Position numbers and translations under genes: made by a program. The notes under the pieces were generated by a model. That model was not told where the DNA came from. It searched no databases and saw only the letters and a list, made by a program, of their open reading frames with translations. This document shows, one piece after another, positions 1 through 9,716 of a stretch of 64,000 nucleotides of DNA (the first letter of the stretch is position 1; the number at the start of each line of letters is the position of its first letter). Origin of the DNA: a bacterium. Its GTDB lineage: Bacteria; Electryoneota; RPQS01. Where the stretch lies: positions 62,001 through 126,000 of the forward strand of contig DASXUQ010000005.1 of assembly GCA_036504735.1 (NCBI GenBank). The letters are read 5' to 3'.

Positions 1-1
1 C

Positions 2-2506
2 ACCGCGAAGAATCTGCGCGCCAGGATCAAACAGAAGCCGCCGCACTTTCTGATTTCCAATCCCGACATGCTGCATCAGGCGATTCTTGCCTATCATCAG
101 GGATGGGACCATTTCTTCCGGCGGCTCAAGTACATCGTGATCGATGAACTGCATGCGTATCGCGGAGTGTTCGGGTCGCACATTCTGCAAGTCTTCAAGC
201 GGCTGTCGCGGCTGCTGGCGTATCACGACGTGCATCCGCAGTTCATCTGTCTCTCGGCGACCATTGCCAACCCGCTGGAACTTGCGCAAACCCTGACGGA
301 CCGCCCCTTCACCCTGATTCAGGAGTCCGGCGCGCCGCTGGGCGGCAAGGACGTGGTGTTCGTTAATTCGCAGACGACGATGACGAGCACGGTGACCAAG
401 CTGTTCATGAAGGCGCTGGACCAGGGGCTGAAGACGATTGTCTTCACCAAGTCGCGGGTAAACACTGAGATCATCTACCGCTCGATCATCGAAACGCGCC
501 CTGATCTTGCCGCGCACGTGAGTTCTTACCGCGCGGGATTCCTGCCCGAGGAGCGGCGCGAAATCGAACAAAAGATGGCCAGCGGTGTGCTGCGCGGAGT
601 GGTGTCCACCAGCGCGCTGGAACTCGGCATTGACATCGGAGGATTGGACGTCTGCATTCTGGCCGGATATCCCGGCAGCATGATGTCTTTCTGGCAGCGT
701 TCGGGACGCGTGGGACGGCGCGGCGACGAGAGCGTGATCTTTCTTGTGGCAGGGTACGATGCGCTGGACCAGTATTTCCTGTCGAACCCGCAGCAGCTCT
801 TAGGGCGCTCGTTCGAGTCGGCGCTGATCAACAACTCCAACGAAGAAATTCTCAAGGCGCATCTTCCCGCCGCGGCGGCGGAGATCCCGTTGATGACGGA
901 AGACCCGTACATCGACGTGGTGCGCCATAAGGATGTGATCGAAGATCTGGAACGCCAGGGACTGCTGGTGCGGAGCGCGTCGGGACAGCAATGGTTTTCG
1001 GGGGCGAGCCGTCCGCACAGCGCCGTAAGCCTGCGCAATATCGGCGGCACGTTCGAAGTCATGTGCGCCGATAATCCGCGTCCCATGGGAGAAATTTCCG
1101 GCGGCTCCGTCTTCCGCGAATGCCACGAAGGCGCAATTTATCTGCACCGCGGCGAACAGTTCTTTGTAGAAAAGCTCGACCTCGAAAAGAAGCAGGTGCG
1201 CGTGCGCCCTGTGCAAACCACCATCTACACGATGGTGCGGTCGGAGAAACAGACGGAGATCATCGACGACCGCGAGCGCAAAACTGTGCGGTCGTTTGTT
1301 GTTCATGTCGGCAAAGTGAAGGTTACCGAGACCTATCACAGTTTCGAACGGCGCCGCGTCTATTCGCAGGAACTGCTTTCCGTAGAGCCGCTCGATTTGC
1401 CGCCGCAGAGTTATGTCACCAGCAGCATCTGGGTGGAAATTCCCACGGCCCTTGGCGACTCGCTTGCCAAAGATGATCTGCATTTCATGGGCGGCATTCA
1501 CGCGGTGGAGCATGCAGCGATTTCGATGATTCCCCTGTTTGCACTCTGCGACCGCAATGATGTGGGTGGTATTACCTTCACGCGGCATAAGCAGCTTACC
1601 GGCGGCGCGATCTTTTTCTATGACGGTTATCCGGGCGGGGCGGGGATTGCCGAATACAACTATTCGATCATTGAAGAGTTGCTGCGGCGGACGCTGAACT
1701 TGATCGAGAACTGCCCATGCGAAGACGGCTGTCCTTCCTGCATTCAGTCGCCCAAGTGCGGCTCAGGCAATAAGCCGCTGGACAAACAGGCGTCGATTCG
1801 CGCGCTGAAATATCTGTTGCGCGAGCCCGGCGAAGACGAGGACGTGGAAGAGTCGCAAGCGGCCATCGTGGCTGAAGCGCCGCAAGAAGCCGTTGAAGTG
1901 ATCGACTGGCAGCCGCAGTCCATCCCCGCAGGCAAACGTGTGCTGGTCTTCGACCTCGAAACGCAACGCTCCGCCGATGAAGTAGGAGGCTGGTCCGAAG
2001 CCCGCCACATGCGGCTTGCCGTTGGCGCCGTGTGGGATAGTCTCACGGGCGAGATATCAACCTACGATGAATCGCGTGTGGCCGACCTGCTGGCGCATTT
2101 GAAGAGTGCCGATCTGGTGGTAGGGTACAATGTTGTGCGCTTCGATTACGAGGTGTTGCGCGGGTATACCTTCGAGAACCTGAACCGCCTGCACACGTTG
2201 GATCTGCTGACTGCGGTCACGGGTTCGCTGGGCAGGCGGCTGAAGCTGGATACGCTGGCACGAGCTACTCTGAATGCCGCAAAGAGTGCGGACGGCCTGC
2301 AATCGCTGGAGTGGTTTAAGGCCGGACAGATGGATCTGGTGACGGAATACTGTATCCACGACGTGGAAATTACGCGGGACTTGTTGCTGTTCGCCCTGGC
2401 GAACGGCTATTTGCTTTACGAAAGAAAAGATGTGGGACAAGTGCGCATTCCCTTGCGTCTCAACTTGACCGACTTCATGGCACATCCGGAGGCGCTTGCT
2501 TCATGA
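2..2506 (+). CDS. MrfA/YprA-type DEAD/DEAH helicase fused to a DEDD exonuclease (5' partial)
   Basis: The reading frame is open to the left window edge, so the N-terminus (Walker A) is missing. What remains starts just before the SNPDMLH motif. It then has the DELH Walker B box, an SAT motif III and the QRSGRVGRRGD motif VI (near 690-725). A DUF1998-type region with a four-Cys cluster (CPC...GCPSC...KC, about 1710-1760) follows, as in B. subtilis MrfA. The last ~180 residues (from about 1930) form a separate RNase H-like 3'-5' exonuclease: FDLET (Exo I), GYNVVRFD (Exo II) and YCIHD (Exo III). In B. subtilis MrfA and MrfB are separate proteins acting in repair of mitomycin-type DNA damage; here helicase and nuclease are joined. 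The stop overlaps the next start as ATGA. The helicase part is secure; the exact repair role is inferred. Confidence 0.9.
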   Translation, partial: TAKNLRARIKQKPPHFLISNPDMLHQAILAYHQGWDHFFRRLKYIVIDELHAYRGVFGSHILQVFKRLSRLLAYHDVHPQFICLSATIANPLELAQTLTDRPFTLIQESGAPLGGKDVVFVNSQTTMTSTVTKLFMKALDQGLKTIVFTKSRVNTEIIYRSIIETRPDLAAHVSSYRAGFLPEERREIEQKMASGVLRGVVSTSALELGIDIGGLDVCILAGYPGSMMSFWQRSGRVGRRGDESVIFLVAGYDALDQYFLSNPQQLLGRSFESALINNSNEEILKAHLPAAAAEIPLMTEDPYIDVVRHKDVIEDLERQGLLVRSASGQQWFSGASRPHSAVSLRNIGGTFEVMCADNPRPMGEISGGSVFRECHEGAIYLHRGEQFFVEKLDLEKKQVRVRPVQTTIYTMVRSEKQTEIIDDRERKTVRSFVVHVGKVKVTETYHSFERRRVYSQELLSVEPLDLPPQSYVTSSIWVEIPTALGDSLAKDDLHFMGGIHAVEHAAISMIPLFALCDRNDVGGITFTRHKQLTGGAIFFYDGYPGGAGIAEYNYSIIEELLRRTLNLIENCPCEDGCPSCIQSPKCGSGNKPLDKQASIRALKYLLREPGEDEDVEESQAAIVAEAPQEAVEVIDWQPQSIPAGKRVLVFDLETQRSADEVGGWSEARHMRLAVGAVWDSLTGEISTYDESRVADLLAHLKSADLVVGYNVVRFDYEVLRGYTFENLNRLHTLDLLTAVTGSLGRRLKLDTLARATLNAAKSADGLQSLEWFKAGQMDLVTEYCIHDVEITRDLLLFALANGYLLYERKDVGQVRIPLRLNLTDFMAHPEALAS

Positions 2507-4023
2507 TCAAGAGTGTATTAATTGCCAATCGGGGAGAAATCGCGGTGCGCATCGCGCGTACCTGCCGCGAAATGGGAATCCGGACGATTGGCGTATATTC
2601 CGAGGCGGACCGCAATGCGATGCACGTGAGCGTAATGGATGAAGCGCACGACATCGGCCCCGCTCCGGCTACCGAAAGCTACCTGCGGCAGGACCGTTTG
2701 CTGGCCGTTGCAGCGCGTACCAAGGCCGAGGCGGTGCATCCCGGCTATGGGTTTCTCGCCGAAAACGCGGTCTTCGCGCAGCACGTGGCCGAAGCAGGTC
2801 TGATCTGGGTTGGACCGCCCGCCTCCGCCATCGCCGCCATGGGATCGAAGACCGGGGCGCGAGCGTTAATGTTGAAGGCGAACGTGCCGATATTGCCCGG
2901 AAGCGAGGGTCCGATCCGCGCGGCGAAGGACGGCGAATTGTTCGCCAAGAAGGTTGGTTATCCAATCCTACTCAAAGCGGTCGCCGGCGGTGGGGGAAAG
3001 GGCATGCGTGTCGTGCATGGCCGTGAAGAGATGTGGAATGCGTTTGAAGCGGCGGGGCGTGAAGCCGCGGCGGCTTTCGGCGACGGCGCGGTGTACGGTG
3101 AAAAGTACTTGCCACGCGCCCGGCACATCGAAATTCAGATCATGGCCGATCAGCACGGCAACGTTGTCTATCTGGGCGAACGGGAGTGCTCGATCCAGCG
3201 GCGGCATCAGAAGATCATCGAAGAATCGCCGTCGGTGGCCGTGAGTTCAACGCTGCGTCAGCGCATGGGCGACGTCGCCGTGGCCGCGGCCAAGGCCTGT
3301 GGTTACACGAATGCGGGTACGGTGGAAATGCTGCTCGATGAGAACGGCAAGTTCTATTTCCTTGAAATGAACACTCGGCTGCAGGTCGAGCATCCTGTGA
3401 CTGAAGAGATCACCGGATTGGATCTGGTGCGGATGCAGTTGGATGTCGCGGCGGGCGGGAAGCTAAGTCTGTCGCAGGACGAGGTGACGCGTCGCGGTCA
3501 TGCCATTGAAGTGCGGTTGTATGCGGAAGACGTGCCCGGCGGCTTTCTGCCGTCTACCGGCGTGCTCAAGCGTTTGCGCCCGCCCAGCGGCCCCGGCATT
3601 CGTGAAGACAGCGGCCTGCGCGAAGGCGGCGAAGTGACGCGCTTCTACGATCCTATGATCTCCAAACTCATTGTGCGCGCCGAGACGCGTGAGGCCGCGC
3701 GGGTGCGGATGATCCGCGCTTTGCAGGAATATCAGATTGCGGGCGTGCGCACAAATATTCCGTTCTGCCTGCATATTCTTAAGGGTGACGCCTTCGCCAA
3801 AGGCGACTATCACACGCGCTCGGGGGACACGGAGTTCTATCAGAACTTCCTGGCCGATCAGAATCAGCCGGTGGAGCACGAAGAGACTCTGGCGGCGGCG
3901 CTGGCCCACGTCACCGTAATGTCCGAGCGAGCATATGCGGCGACGCCCACGGCCAATGGCGTCACTCCGCAGGATGGCGCATGGCGCGCCTCGGGGAAGA
4001 AACGTGCGATGGGAGGCGCGTAA
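2503..4023 (+). CDS. accC: biotin carboxylase subunit of acetyl/propionyl-CoA carboxylase
   Basis: This enzyme carries out the ATP-dependent carboxylation of biotin on the carrier protein. The 506-residue protein has the N-terminal biotin-carboxylase fold (IANRGEIAVRI), the ATP-grasp glycine loop GGGGKGMR near residue 165, the catalytic segment EMNTRLQVEHPVTE near residue 290, and a C-terminal domain with RLYAED. Its length is slightly above the usual 450, with a ~50-residue Ala/Glu-rich tail. The ATG overlaps the helicase stop (ATGA). A separate biotin carrier and a methylmalonyl-CoA mutase follow directly, and a PccB-type carboxyltransferase lies at 32886-34421. Together these suggest an acyl-CoA (probably propionyl-CoA) carboxylase rather than only the fatty-acid-synthesis enzyme; substrate choice is inference. 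Confidence 0.93.
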   Translation: MIKSVLIANRGEIAVRIARTCREMGIRTIGVYSEADRNAMHVSVMDEAHDIGPAPATESYLRQDRLLAVAARTKAEAVHPGYGFLAENAVFAQHVAEAGLIWVGPPASAIAAMGSKTGARALMLKANVPILPGSEGPIRAAKDGELFAKKVGYPILLKAVAGGGGKGMRVVHGREEMWNAFEAAGREAAAAFGDGAVYGEKYLPRARHIEIQIMADQHGNVVYLGERECSIQRRHQKIIEESPSVAVSSTLRQRMGDVAVAAAKACGYTNAGTVEMLLDENGKFYFLEMNTRLQVEHPVTEEITGLDLVRMQLDVAAGGKLSLSQDEVTRRGHAIEVRLYAEDVPGGFLPSTGVLKRLRPPSGPGIREDSGLREGGEVTRFYDPMISKLIVRAETREAARVRMIRALQEYQIAGVRTNIPFCLHILKGDAFAKGDYHTRSGDTEFYQNFLADQNQPVEHEETLAAALAHVTVMSERAYAATPTANGVTPQDGAWRASGKKRAMGGA

Positions 4024-4031
4024 ACACATCC

Positions 4032-4529
4032 ATGAGTGAACGACTGACAGTAGAAATCGGTGGACGCGAATACACCGTGGATATTCTTCCCGACCGCACG
4101 CTCGTCAACGGCGTGGCGGTGGACATCACGGACGTGGCCGTGGATGGCCACTGCGGATTGACCTTTCGCAAGGATGGCGACATGTTCCGCGCCGTGTTCG
4201 AACGCACGCCGGAGAGCTTCGTCTCCTATCAGGGTAGGGAATTGCCCGTAGCTATCGAGACGGATCGCGAACGGTTACTCAAGCAGTTCCTCGGCGGCGC
4301 TGAAGAGGTGCATCAGCACGCGGAAGTCCGGGCGTCCATGCCCGGATTGATTGTGCGCATCGGGGCGGAAATCGGCGGGCATGTCACAAAGGGTCACGCC
4401 GTCATCATTCTTGAAGCGATGAAAATGGAAAATGAGATTCGCGCGCCGATTGACGGAACCGTGCGCGAAATTCGCGTGCGCAAAGGCCAGCCTGTGGAAA
4501 AGGGCGACGTGCTGATGGTGCTGGATTGA
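4032..4529 (+). CDS. biotin carboxyl carrier protein of acyl-CoA carboxylase
   Basis: The product is 165 residues. The C-terminal biotinyl domain carries EAMKMEN, whose Lys (about residue 131) is the biotin attachment site. The N-terminal ~90 residues resemble the linker (BT-like) part of propionyl-CoA carboxylase alpha chains. I chose ATG 4032 because it follows the biotin carboxylase stop and has a GGGAGG sequence at 4011-4016; the frame stays open upstream to 3981, but that would overlap the previous gene by 43 bases with no recognisable sequence. It shuttles carboxybiotin between the carboxylase (2503-4023) and the carboxyltransferase (32886-34421). The birA gene three ORFs later would supply the modifying ligase. 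Confidence 0.9.
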   Translation: MSERLTVEIGGREYTVDILPDRTLVNGVAVDITDVAVDGHCGLTFRKDGDMFRAVFERTPESFVSYQGRELPVAIETDRERLLKQFLGGAEEVHQHAEVRASMPGLIVRIGAEIGGHVTKGHAVIILEAMKMENEIRAPIDGTVREIRVRKGQPVEKGDVLMVLD

Positions 4530-6199
4530 TGGAAACGCAGGCGCCTTCACCCATTCACCCTTCCGCCGAGCAGCGTGATGCGGCGCGCGAGCGCTGGATG
4601 CGCGCGGTCAGCCAGCTTGTGGCACGCCATCCCGAGCGCAAACCGGTCTTCACAACGGACAGCAGCATCGAGGTCGAGCGTCTCTATGATGACGCTCCGC
4701 CCGAGGAACTGGGCTATCCCGGTTTCTACCCGTTTACGCGCGGCATTCATCCGAATCTCTATCGCGGCAAACTATGGACGATGCGGCAGTACGCCGGATT
4801 CGGGACCGCTGAAGAGTCCAATGCCCGCTACAAGTACCTGCTCTCGCAGGGCACGACCGGGCTTTCGGTAGCGTTCGACCTGCCGACGCAGATCGGCTAC
4901 GACAGCGATCATCCAGTGGCGGCGGGAGAAGTCGGACGCGTCGGTGTGGCCATCTGCAGTCTCGATGACATGGAGACTCTGCTGGATGGCATCCCGCTGG
5001 ACCGCATCAGCATCTCCATGACGATCAATGCCACCGCCGCGATTCTCATGGCGCTCTATATTGCGGTGGCGCGCCGCCGGGGCATTCCAGAAGCGAAGCT
5101 CGCGGGAACAGTTCAGAATGATATTCTGAAAGAATACATCGCGCGCGGCACATACATTTTTCCGCCGCGCCCGTCCATGCGCCTGGTTACGGATATCGTC
5201 GGCTATTGCCGCGAACATCTGCCGCAGTGGAATTCCATGTCGATCTCCGGCTATCACATTCGTGAGGCCGGATCGAACGCGGTGCAGGAACTGGCTTTCA
5301 CTTTTGCCAATGCCATTGCGTACGTCGATGCGGCCCGGCAGGCGGGGCTGGATGTGGATGAGTTCACGCCGCGACTGGCCTTCTTCTGGGGCTGTCACAA
5401 TCAGTTATTTGAAGAAGTGGCCAAGTTCCGCGCCGCGAGGCGCATCTGGGCGCGGATCATGAAGGAGCGCTTCGGCGCTCATGATGAGCGCTCGATGATG
5501 CTGCGCTTTCACACTCAGACGGCGGGATGCACCCTCACCGCTCAGCAGCCGATGAACAACGCGGCGCGCGTGACCATTCAGGCGCTGGCGGCGGTGCTGG
5601 GCGGCACACAAAGTCTGCACACCAATGCGATGGATGAAGCGCTCTCGCTGCCGACGGAGAGTTCCGCGCGGCTGGCGTTGCGCACGCAGCAGATTATCGC
5701 GCATGAATCCGGTGTTGCCGACACGGTGGATCCCCTCGGCGGCAGTTACTTCGTGGAAACGCTGACCGCGCAGCTTGAAGAACGCGTATGGGACTATTTG
5801 CAGCGCATCGATGCCATGGGCGGCGCAATCCCGGCCATTGAGAAAAAATACTTCCAGCACGAGATTGAGACCGAGGCCTACCGCTACCAGAAAGAGATAG
5901 AATCCCACGAACGCATTGTGGTTGGGGTGAATCGCTTCGCCGACGATGCGGAAGTCTCGCCGCCGCTGCTCAGGGTCAATCCTGAACTGGAGGAGCGGCA
6001 GAAGCAAAAGCTTGCTGCACTCCGTGCCCGCCGCGACAATGCGCGCGTCGCCGCCGGACTTGCGCGGTTGCGCGCCGCCGCAGAGAGTGACGCGAACCTC
6101 CTGCCGTTTCTGATTGAGGCGGTTGAATCGTACGCAACCCTCGGCGAGATCGCAGACGGTCTGCGCGGCGTCTGGGGCGAATTCCGCGACCAGTCATGA
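4529..6199 (+). CDS. mcmA1: methylmalonyl-CoA mutase large (catalytic) subunit, lacking the B12-binding domain
   Basis: The 556-residue protein matches the TIM-barrel catalytic part of the mutase: [36 protein letters not shown], and the [15 protein letters not shown] and DPLGGSY segments. The Tyr of HPNLY and the Arg of YIARG correspond to the two residues that bind the substrate carboxylate in methylmalonyl-CoA mutase, so an isobutyryl- or hydroxyisobutyryl-CoA mutase is less likely. The C-terminal cobalamin domain (DxHxxG) is absent, so a separate small subunit is needed, and none is in this window. ATG 4529 overlaps the carrier-protein stop (TGATG). The neighbouring biotin carboxylase genes fit interconversion of propionyl-CoA and succinyl-CoA through methylmalonyl-CoA. 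Confidence 0.9.
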   Translation: METQAPSPIHPSAEQRDAARERWMRAVSQLVARHPERKPVFTTDSSIEVERLYDDAPPEELGYPGFYPFTRGIHPNLYRGKLWTMRQYAGFGTAEESNARYKYLLSQGTTGLSVAFDLPTQIGYDSDHPVAAGEVGRVGVAICSLDDMETLLDGIPLDRISISMTINATAAILMALYIAVARRRGIPEAKLAGTVQNDILKEYIARGTYIFPPRPSMRLVTDIVGYCREHLPQWNSMSISGYHIREAGSNAVQELAFTFANAIAYVDAARQAGLDVDEFTPRLAFFWGCHNQLFEEVAKFRAARRIWARIMKERFGAHDERSMMLRFHTQTAGCTLTAQQPMNNAARVTIQALAAVLGGTQSLHTNAMDEALSLPTESSARLALRTQQIIAHESGVADTVDPLGGSYFVETLTAQLEERVWDYLQRIDAMGGAIPAIEKKYFQHEIETEAYRYQKEIESHERIVVGVNRFADDAEVSPPLLRVNPELEERQKQKLAALRARRDNARVAAGLARLRAAAESDANLLPFLIEAVESYATLGEIADGLRGVWGEFRDQS

Positions 6200-6981
6200 G
6201 TTGGGATTCCAAACTCTTCAACCTGCATCTGACCACGCGTCGCTTTGGCCGGGAATCCGTCTGGCTCGAAGAACTGGATTCTACCAATCGCTGGTTGATG
6301 GAGAATCAGGCGCAGTTCACGATGTCCGGCGGCATCATTGTAACGGACCATCAGACCAGCGGACGCGGACGCCGCGAACGCACGTGGCATGATGCTCCGG
6401 GAGACTCGCTGCTGTTCACGGTTCTGCTGCGTCATCCTGCCGACAACACATCGCTGGGATTCCTGAGTCTCACGCCGGCCATCTCACTGGCGCGTGTGCT
6501 TCACAAGCGATTCGGCGCGCTGCACCGGGTGTCCGTCAAGTGGCCCAACGACGCGCAGATCAATAGTCGAAAAGTGGCGGGTGTGCTTGGGCAGAGCGTG
6601 ATTCACGGCATGCAGTCGACGTCAGTGGTCGGTGTCGGCATCAACGCCTATACGCGCCGCGAGGACTTCCCCGAAGAGTGCCGCGACCGTTCGACGTCCA
6701 TTCTGGCGGAGACCGGAGAGCGTGTACCGCGCGAGATTTTGCTGGCGGAAATGCTTAATCAATGGGAGCCGCTGTTCGACGATCTTCTGGAACGGCGCTT
6801 TGACGTGCTGACCGCGCACTGGGAGTCGTTCGGTCCGGCCCGCAGCAGCGCCATCACTCGGCAGGAATCCGGGGAATCGATCACGGGGACATTTGAGGGG
6901 TTAGGCAGTCACGGCCAGCTTATGCTGCGGGATGAGCAAGGCGCTCTTCACGAACTTTTTACGGGAGACCTCACATCGTGA
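6196..6981 (+). CDS. birA: biotin--[acetyl-CoA-carboxylase] ligase
   Basis: This ligase activates biotin as biotinyl-AMP and attaches it to the carrier-protein Lys. The sequence shows [11 protein letters not shown] (biotinyl-AMP loop), KWPND, the segment VVGVGINAY, and a C-terminal SH3-like domain ending in ELFTGDLTS. There is no N-terminal winged-helix domain, so this is a monofunctional (group I) ligase without the repressor role of E. coli BirA. Its ATG overlaps the mutase stop (ATGA), and its target carrier protein is encoded 1.7 kb upstream in the same operon. Confidence 0.93.
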   Translation: MSWDSKLFNLHLTTRRFGRESVWLEELDSTNRWLMENQAQFTMSGGIIVTDHQTSGRGRRERTWHDAPGDSLLFTVLLRHPADNTSLGFLSLTPAISLARVLHKRFGALHRVSVKWPNDAQINSRKVAGVLGQSVIHGMQSTSVVGVGINAYTRREDFPEECRDRSTSILAETGERVPREILLAEMLNQWEPLFDDLLERRFDVLTAHWESFGPARSSAITRQESGESITGTFEGLGSHGQLMLRDEQGALHELFTGDLTS

Positions 6982-7748
6982 GCCGCCGGCTCTTAGCGAT
7001 TGACATCGGCAACACGCACACCACGCTCGGCCTGTTCGACGGCGTGTCCCTGCGGGAATGCTGGCGCATGGCGACCCGTGCCGCGCGTACCGGCGACGAG
7101 TTGTGGATCAGCCTGCGTCAGTTCTTCGAAGGCAGCGGCGTCGACCTACAGGCGCTGGACGCCGTGTCGATTTCTTCCGTTGTGCCCGATCTTACGGCGG
7201 CCTATGTGTCGATGTCGAAGAGCCGGTTGCGCCTCGAACCGCTGGTTATCCGCGCCGACTCCGTGCGGAATCTGCGCATCGCCTACGATCCCCCGGCCTC
7301 GGTCGGTCCCGACAGGCTTTGCGGCGCTGTGGCCGCCTTTGCAAAATATGGCGGGCCGCTGGTGGTGGTGGATCTCGGAACGGCCACCGTCTTTGATGTG
7401 GTGAGCGCCGATGCTGTTTATCTGGGCGGCCTGATCGCCCCCGGTCTGATGACCGCGCTGGAATCCCTGCACACAAAAGCCGCGCTTCTGCCGCGAGTCG
7501 AACCGGAGTTTCCGCAAAAAGTAATCGGCGGCAATACGGTCACGGCGATACAATCCGGGATTCTCAATGGCGCGGTGGAAATGGTCAACGGCCTCGTCGC
7601 CAGAATCGAGCTGGAAGTGGGCATGGCGGTTAACGTGATTGGCACCGGAGGATTTGCGCTGCTGCTTCAGCCGCATTGCGCTCGGATGCGGCATGTGGAG
7701 CCCGATCTTGTCCTGGACGGCATCCGCCTGATTACGGATCAGCAATGA
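6978..7748 (+). CDS. coaX: type III pantothenate kinase
   Basis: This enzyme phosphorylates pantothenate in the first step of CoA biosynthesis. The 256-residue protein begins with the ASKHA phosphate-binding motif AIDIGNTHTTLGLFDG. It also has GPDRLCGAVAA, VVVDLGTATVFDVV and the C-terminal GTGGFALLL motif, all typical of CoaX and absent from CoaA. A GTG start overlaps the birA stop. The birA-coaX pair is a common neighbourhood, and the pairing with biotin- and CoA-dependent enzymes upstream gives a coherent cofactor-supply operon. Confidence 0.95.
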   Translation: MSRRLLAIDIGNTHTTLGLFDGVSLRECWRMATRAARTGDELWISLRQFFEGSGVDLQALDAVSISSVVPDLTAAYVSMSKSRLRLEPLVIRADSVRNLRIAYDPPASVGPDRLCGAVAAFAKYGGPLVVVDLGTATVFDVVSADAVYLGGLIAPGLMTALESLHTKAALLPRVEPEFPQKVIGGNTVTAIQSGILNGAVEMVNGLVARIELEVGMAVNVIGTGGFALLLQPHCARMRHVEPDLVLDGIRLITDQQ

Positions 7749-9214
7749 AGCGGATATCGCTCGCGGTGCTTTGTGCGCTGATTCTGTCGCCGGCTCTGAT
7801 GGCGTCGCAGATTGTTCTGGTCTACCCGCGTGCCGAAGGCGCCGCGCGCACGCACGTGTATGCCGCCACGCTGGACTCGACCTTTGTGCTGGGCCGCGTG
7901 GAGCCGCCTTCCGGTGAGTTGTCGGTGAACGGCGCTCCGGTTTCATTCGATAGCCGCGGTGCGTTTCTCGCATGGCTGCCGTTGCGAAAGGCCGCCGGGC
8001 AAAGATCCTGGGATTTTGTTCTGAATCAAAAAGGTCAACGTGCGGCAACGCTGAGTTTTCCATACGCGGTTGTTTCCGACACGACGGTGCCGGTGTCCGC
8101 AGCGGCTACTGAGAACATAACGTTCCCGCGCGTTCTCCGCGTAACGGCCAACAACGCGCACACCCGTTCGGCGCCGGATGGCACCTATCATGTGTTTCCA
8201 GATTCCGGATGCAGAGTGCTGGCGGTGGGGCAAACCGATGGCTACTATCGTGTGAAGCTGTGCGAGGGCTTGGAGGAGTTGCTGGAGAGTTCCTCGGCAA
8301 CGCTGGATACGTCATCCCGTCTCATCCCCCTGCTCCTCAGAAACGGAGTATGCAGCCGTTCCGGCTCTGCCTCTATAATAGCCATTGGCGCAAGCCGGCC
8401 GGTGCCGTGGATCTCCACGCTGAGCCCCGACCGGCGCTCGCTGCGAGTCACGCTGTTTGGCGCGCTGGCGGGAAGCAACCGTATCCGCTACGATGTCCGC
8501 GATGAGTTTCTGAGCGGCGTCGAATGGGAACAACTTCCCGGCAGACTGCAACTGGACATTCGCTGTGCGCAGGATATCACTCGCGGTTATACGGTGAGTT
8601 TCGCGAACGACAGCTTGCGAATCCATATTCGGGCTCCGTACTTCCCTGAAGATCGCCGGTTGCGCGGAAAGGTGATTGTGCTCGATCCGGGGCATGGCGG
8701 CGCATCTTCCGGAACCATTGGCCCTCTTGGCACAGAGGAGAAGGATGTTGTTCTGAAGTGGGCGGAAATGGTGGGCAAGGAGCTGCGCCGGAAGGGTGCG
8801 GTCGTCTATTTCACGCGCGAGACGGATACTGATGTTGCTTTGTACGACCGGACGCGACTGGCAGAGCGGCTTCATCCCGATCTCTTTCTCAGCCTGCACT
8901 GCAACGCGCTGCCCGACAGCCAGAATCCGTTGCTGCGTCATGGCACTGGGACGTATTACTATCAATCGCAGTCCCGCGATGCGGCGGTGGCGCTGCACAC
9001 GCAACTTCTAACGGACGGAAAGCTTGCCGATGACGGCCTGTACGATGCGAATTTGGCCGTGGTTCGGCCAACGGATTTTCCCGCAGTGCTCATCGAGGCG
9101 GCCTATCTGATCTACCCGCCCGAAGAGCAATTGCTGCGGTCGGACGTCTTTCTCCGCGCTCTGGCACAAGGAGTTGCGCGCGGTCTCAACGATTACTTTC
9201 AACGTGTACCATAG
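7745..9214 (+). CDS. secreted N-acetylmuramoyl-L-alanine amidase (Amidase_3)
   Basis: The 489-residue protein has an N-terminal signal peptide (MKRISLAVLCALILSPALMAS). A ~290-residue N-terminal region contains an Ig-like and an SH3-like stretch (RVTANNAHTRSAPDG). The C-terminal zinc amidase domain has VLDPGHGG (His), TEEKDVVL (Glu), LSLHCNA (His) and VLIEAAYL (catalytic Glu). It should cleave the lactyl-peptide bond of peptidoglycan in the periplasm during cell separation or turnover. I chose ATG 7745 because it directly precedes the signal peptide and overlaps the coaX stop as ATGA, although the frame is open further upstream. Confidence 0.92.
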   Translation: MKRISLAVLCALILSPALMASQIVLVYPRAEGAARTHVYAATLDSTFVLGRVEPPSGELSVNGAPVSFDSRGAFLAWLPLRKAAGQRSWDFVLNQKGQRAATLSFPYAVVSDTTVPVSAAATENITFPRVLRVTANNAHTRSAPDGTYHVFPDSGCRVLAVGQTDGYYRVKLCEGLEELLESSSATLDTSSRLIPLLLRNGVCSRSGSASIIAIGASRPVPWISTLSPDRRSLRVTLFGALAGSNRIRYDVRDEFLSGVEWEQLPGRLQLDIRCAQDITRGYTVSFANDSLRIHIRAPYFPEDRRLRGKVIVLDPGHGGASSGTIGPLGTEEKDVVLKWAEMVGKELRRKGAVVYFTRETDTDVALYDRTRLAERLHPDLFLSLHCNALPDSQNPLLRHGTGTYYYQSQSRDAAVALHTQLLTDGKLADDGLYDANLAVVRPTDFPAVLIEAAYLIYPPEEQLLRSDVFLRALAQGVARGLNDYFQRVP

Positions 9215-9220
9215 GTGGAG

Positions 9221-9706
9221 ATGAGTTTGGACAGGGAATATGTGAGCAAAGCCGGGATGGAAAAGTTGCAGTCCGAGTTGAATGACTGGCGCAACACGAA
9301 ACGTCCCGCGATGGTCAAGCAGCTCGCAACGGCGCGGGCCCACGGTGATCTTTCCGAGAACGCGGAATACCATGCGGCGCGTGAGGAGCTGACCCGGATC
9401 GATCAAAAGATCATGCAACTGGAGGTGGCCATCCGCTCCGCCGTGCTCGTCGATGAGAACAGCGTGAACACCGATCAGGTCCGGCCCTTTACACGGGTGC
9501 GCGTGATGGATACCCACAAGAAAACCACGCGCGAATTCGCGCTGGTGTCTGCAACCGAGGCGAATCCCACGGAAGGGAAAATCAGCCACCAGTCGCCCGT
9601 GGCGCGCGGGTTGATCGGCGCCAAGGTCGGGCAGACGGTGGAGATTCAGATCCCTTCCGGAACAGTGTCGTGGAAGATTCTCGAAATCCTTCCCTACCAG
9701 ACGTAA
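9221..9706 (+). CDS. greA: transcription elongation factor GreA
   Basis: GreA rescues backtracked RNA polymerase by stimulating transcript cleavage. The 161-residue product has the N-terminal coiled coil with LSENAEYHAAREE, whose acidic tip residues are in GDLSENAEY, and a C-terminal FKBP-like domain with SPVARGLIGAKVG. The start is uncertain by a few codons: a GGTGGAG sequence at 9214-9220 directly abuts ATG 9221. TTG 9227 would have a better-placed ribosome binding site, and a GTG lies at 9242. The gene sits seven bases after the amidase stop. Confidence 0.94.
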   Translation: MSLDREYVSKAGMEKLQSELNDWRNTKRPAMVKQLATARAHGDLSENAEYHAAREELTRIDQKIMQLEVAIRSAVLVDENSVNTDQVRPFTRVRVMDTHKKTTREFALVSATEANPTEGKISHQSPVARGLIGAKVGQTVEIQIPSGTVSWKILEILPYQT

Positions 9707-9716
9707 GGACACAGGC

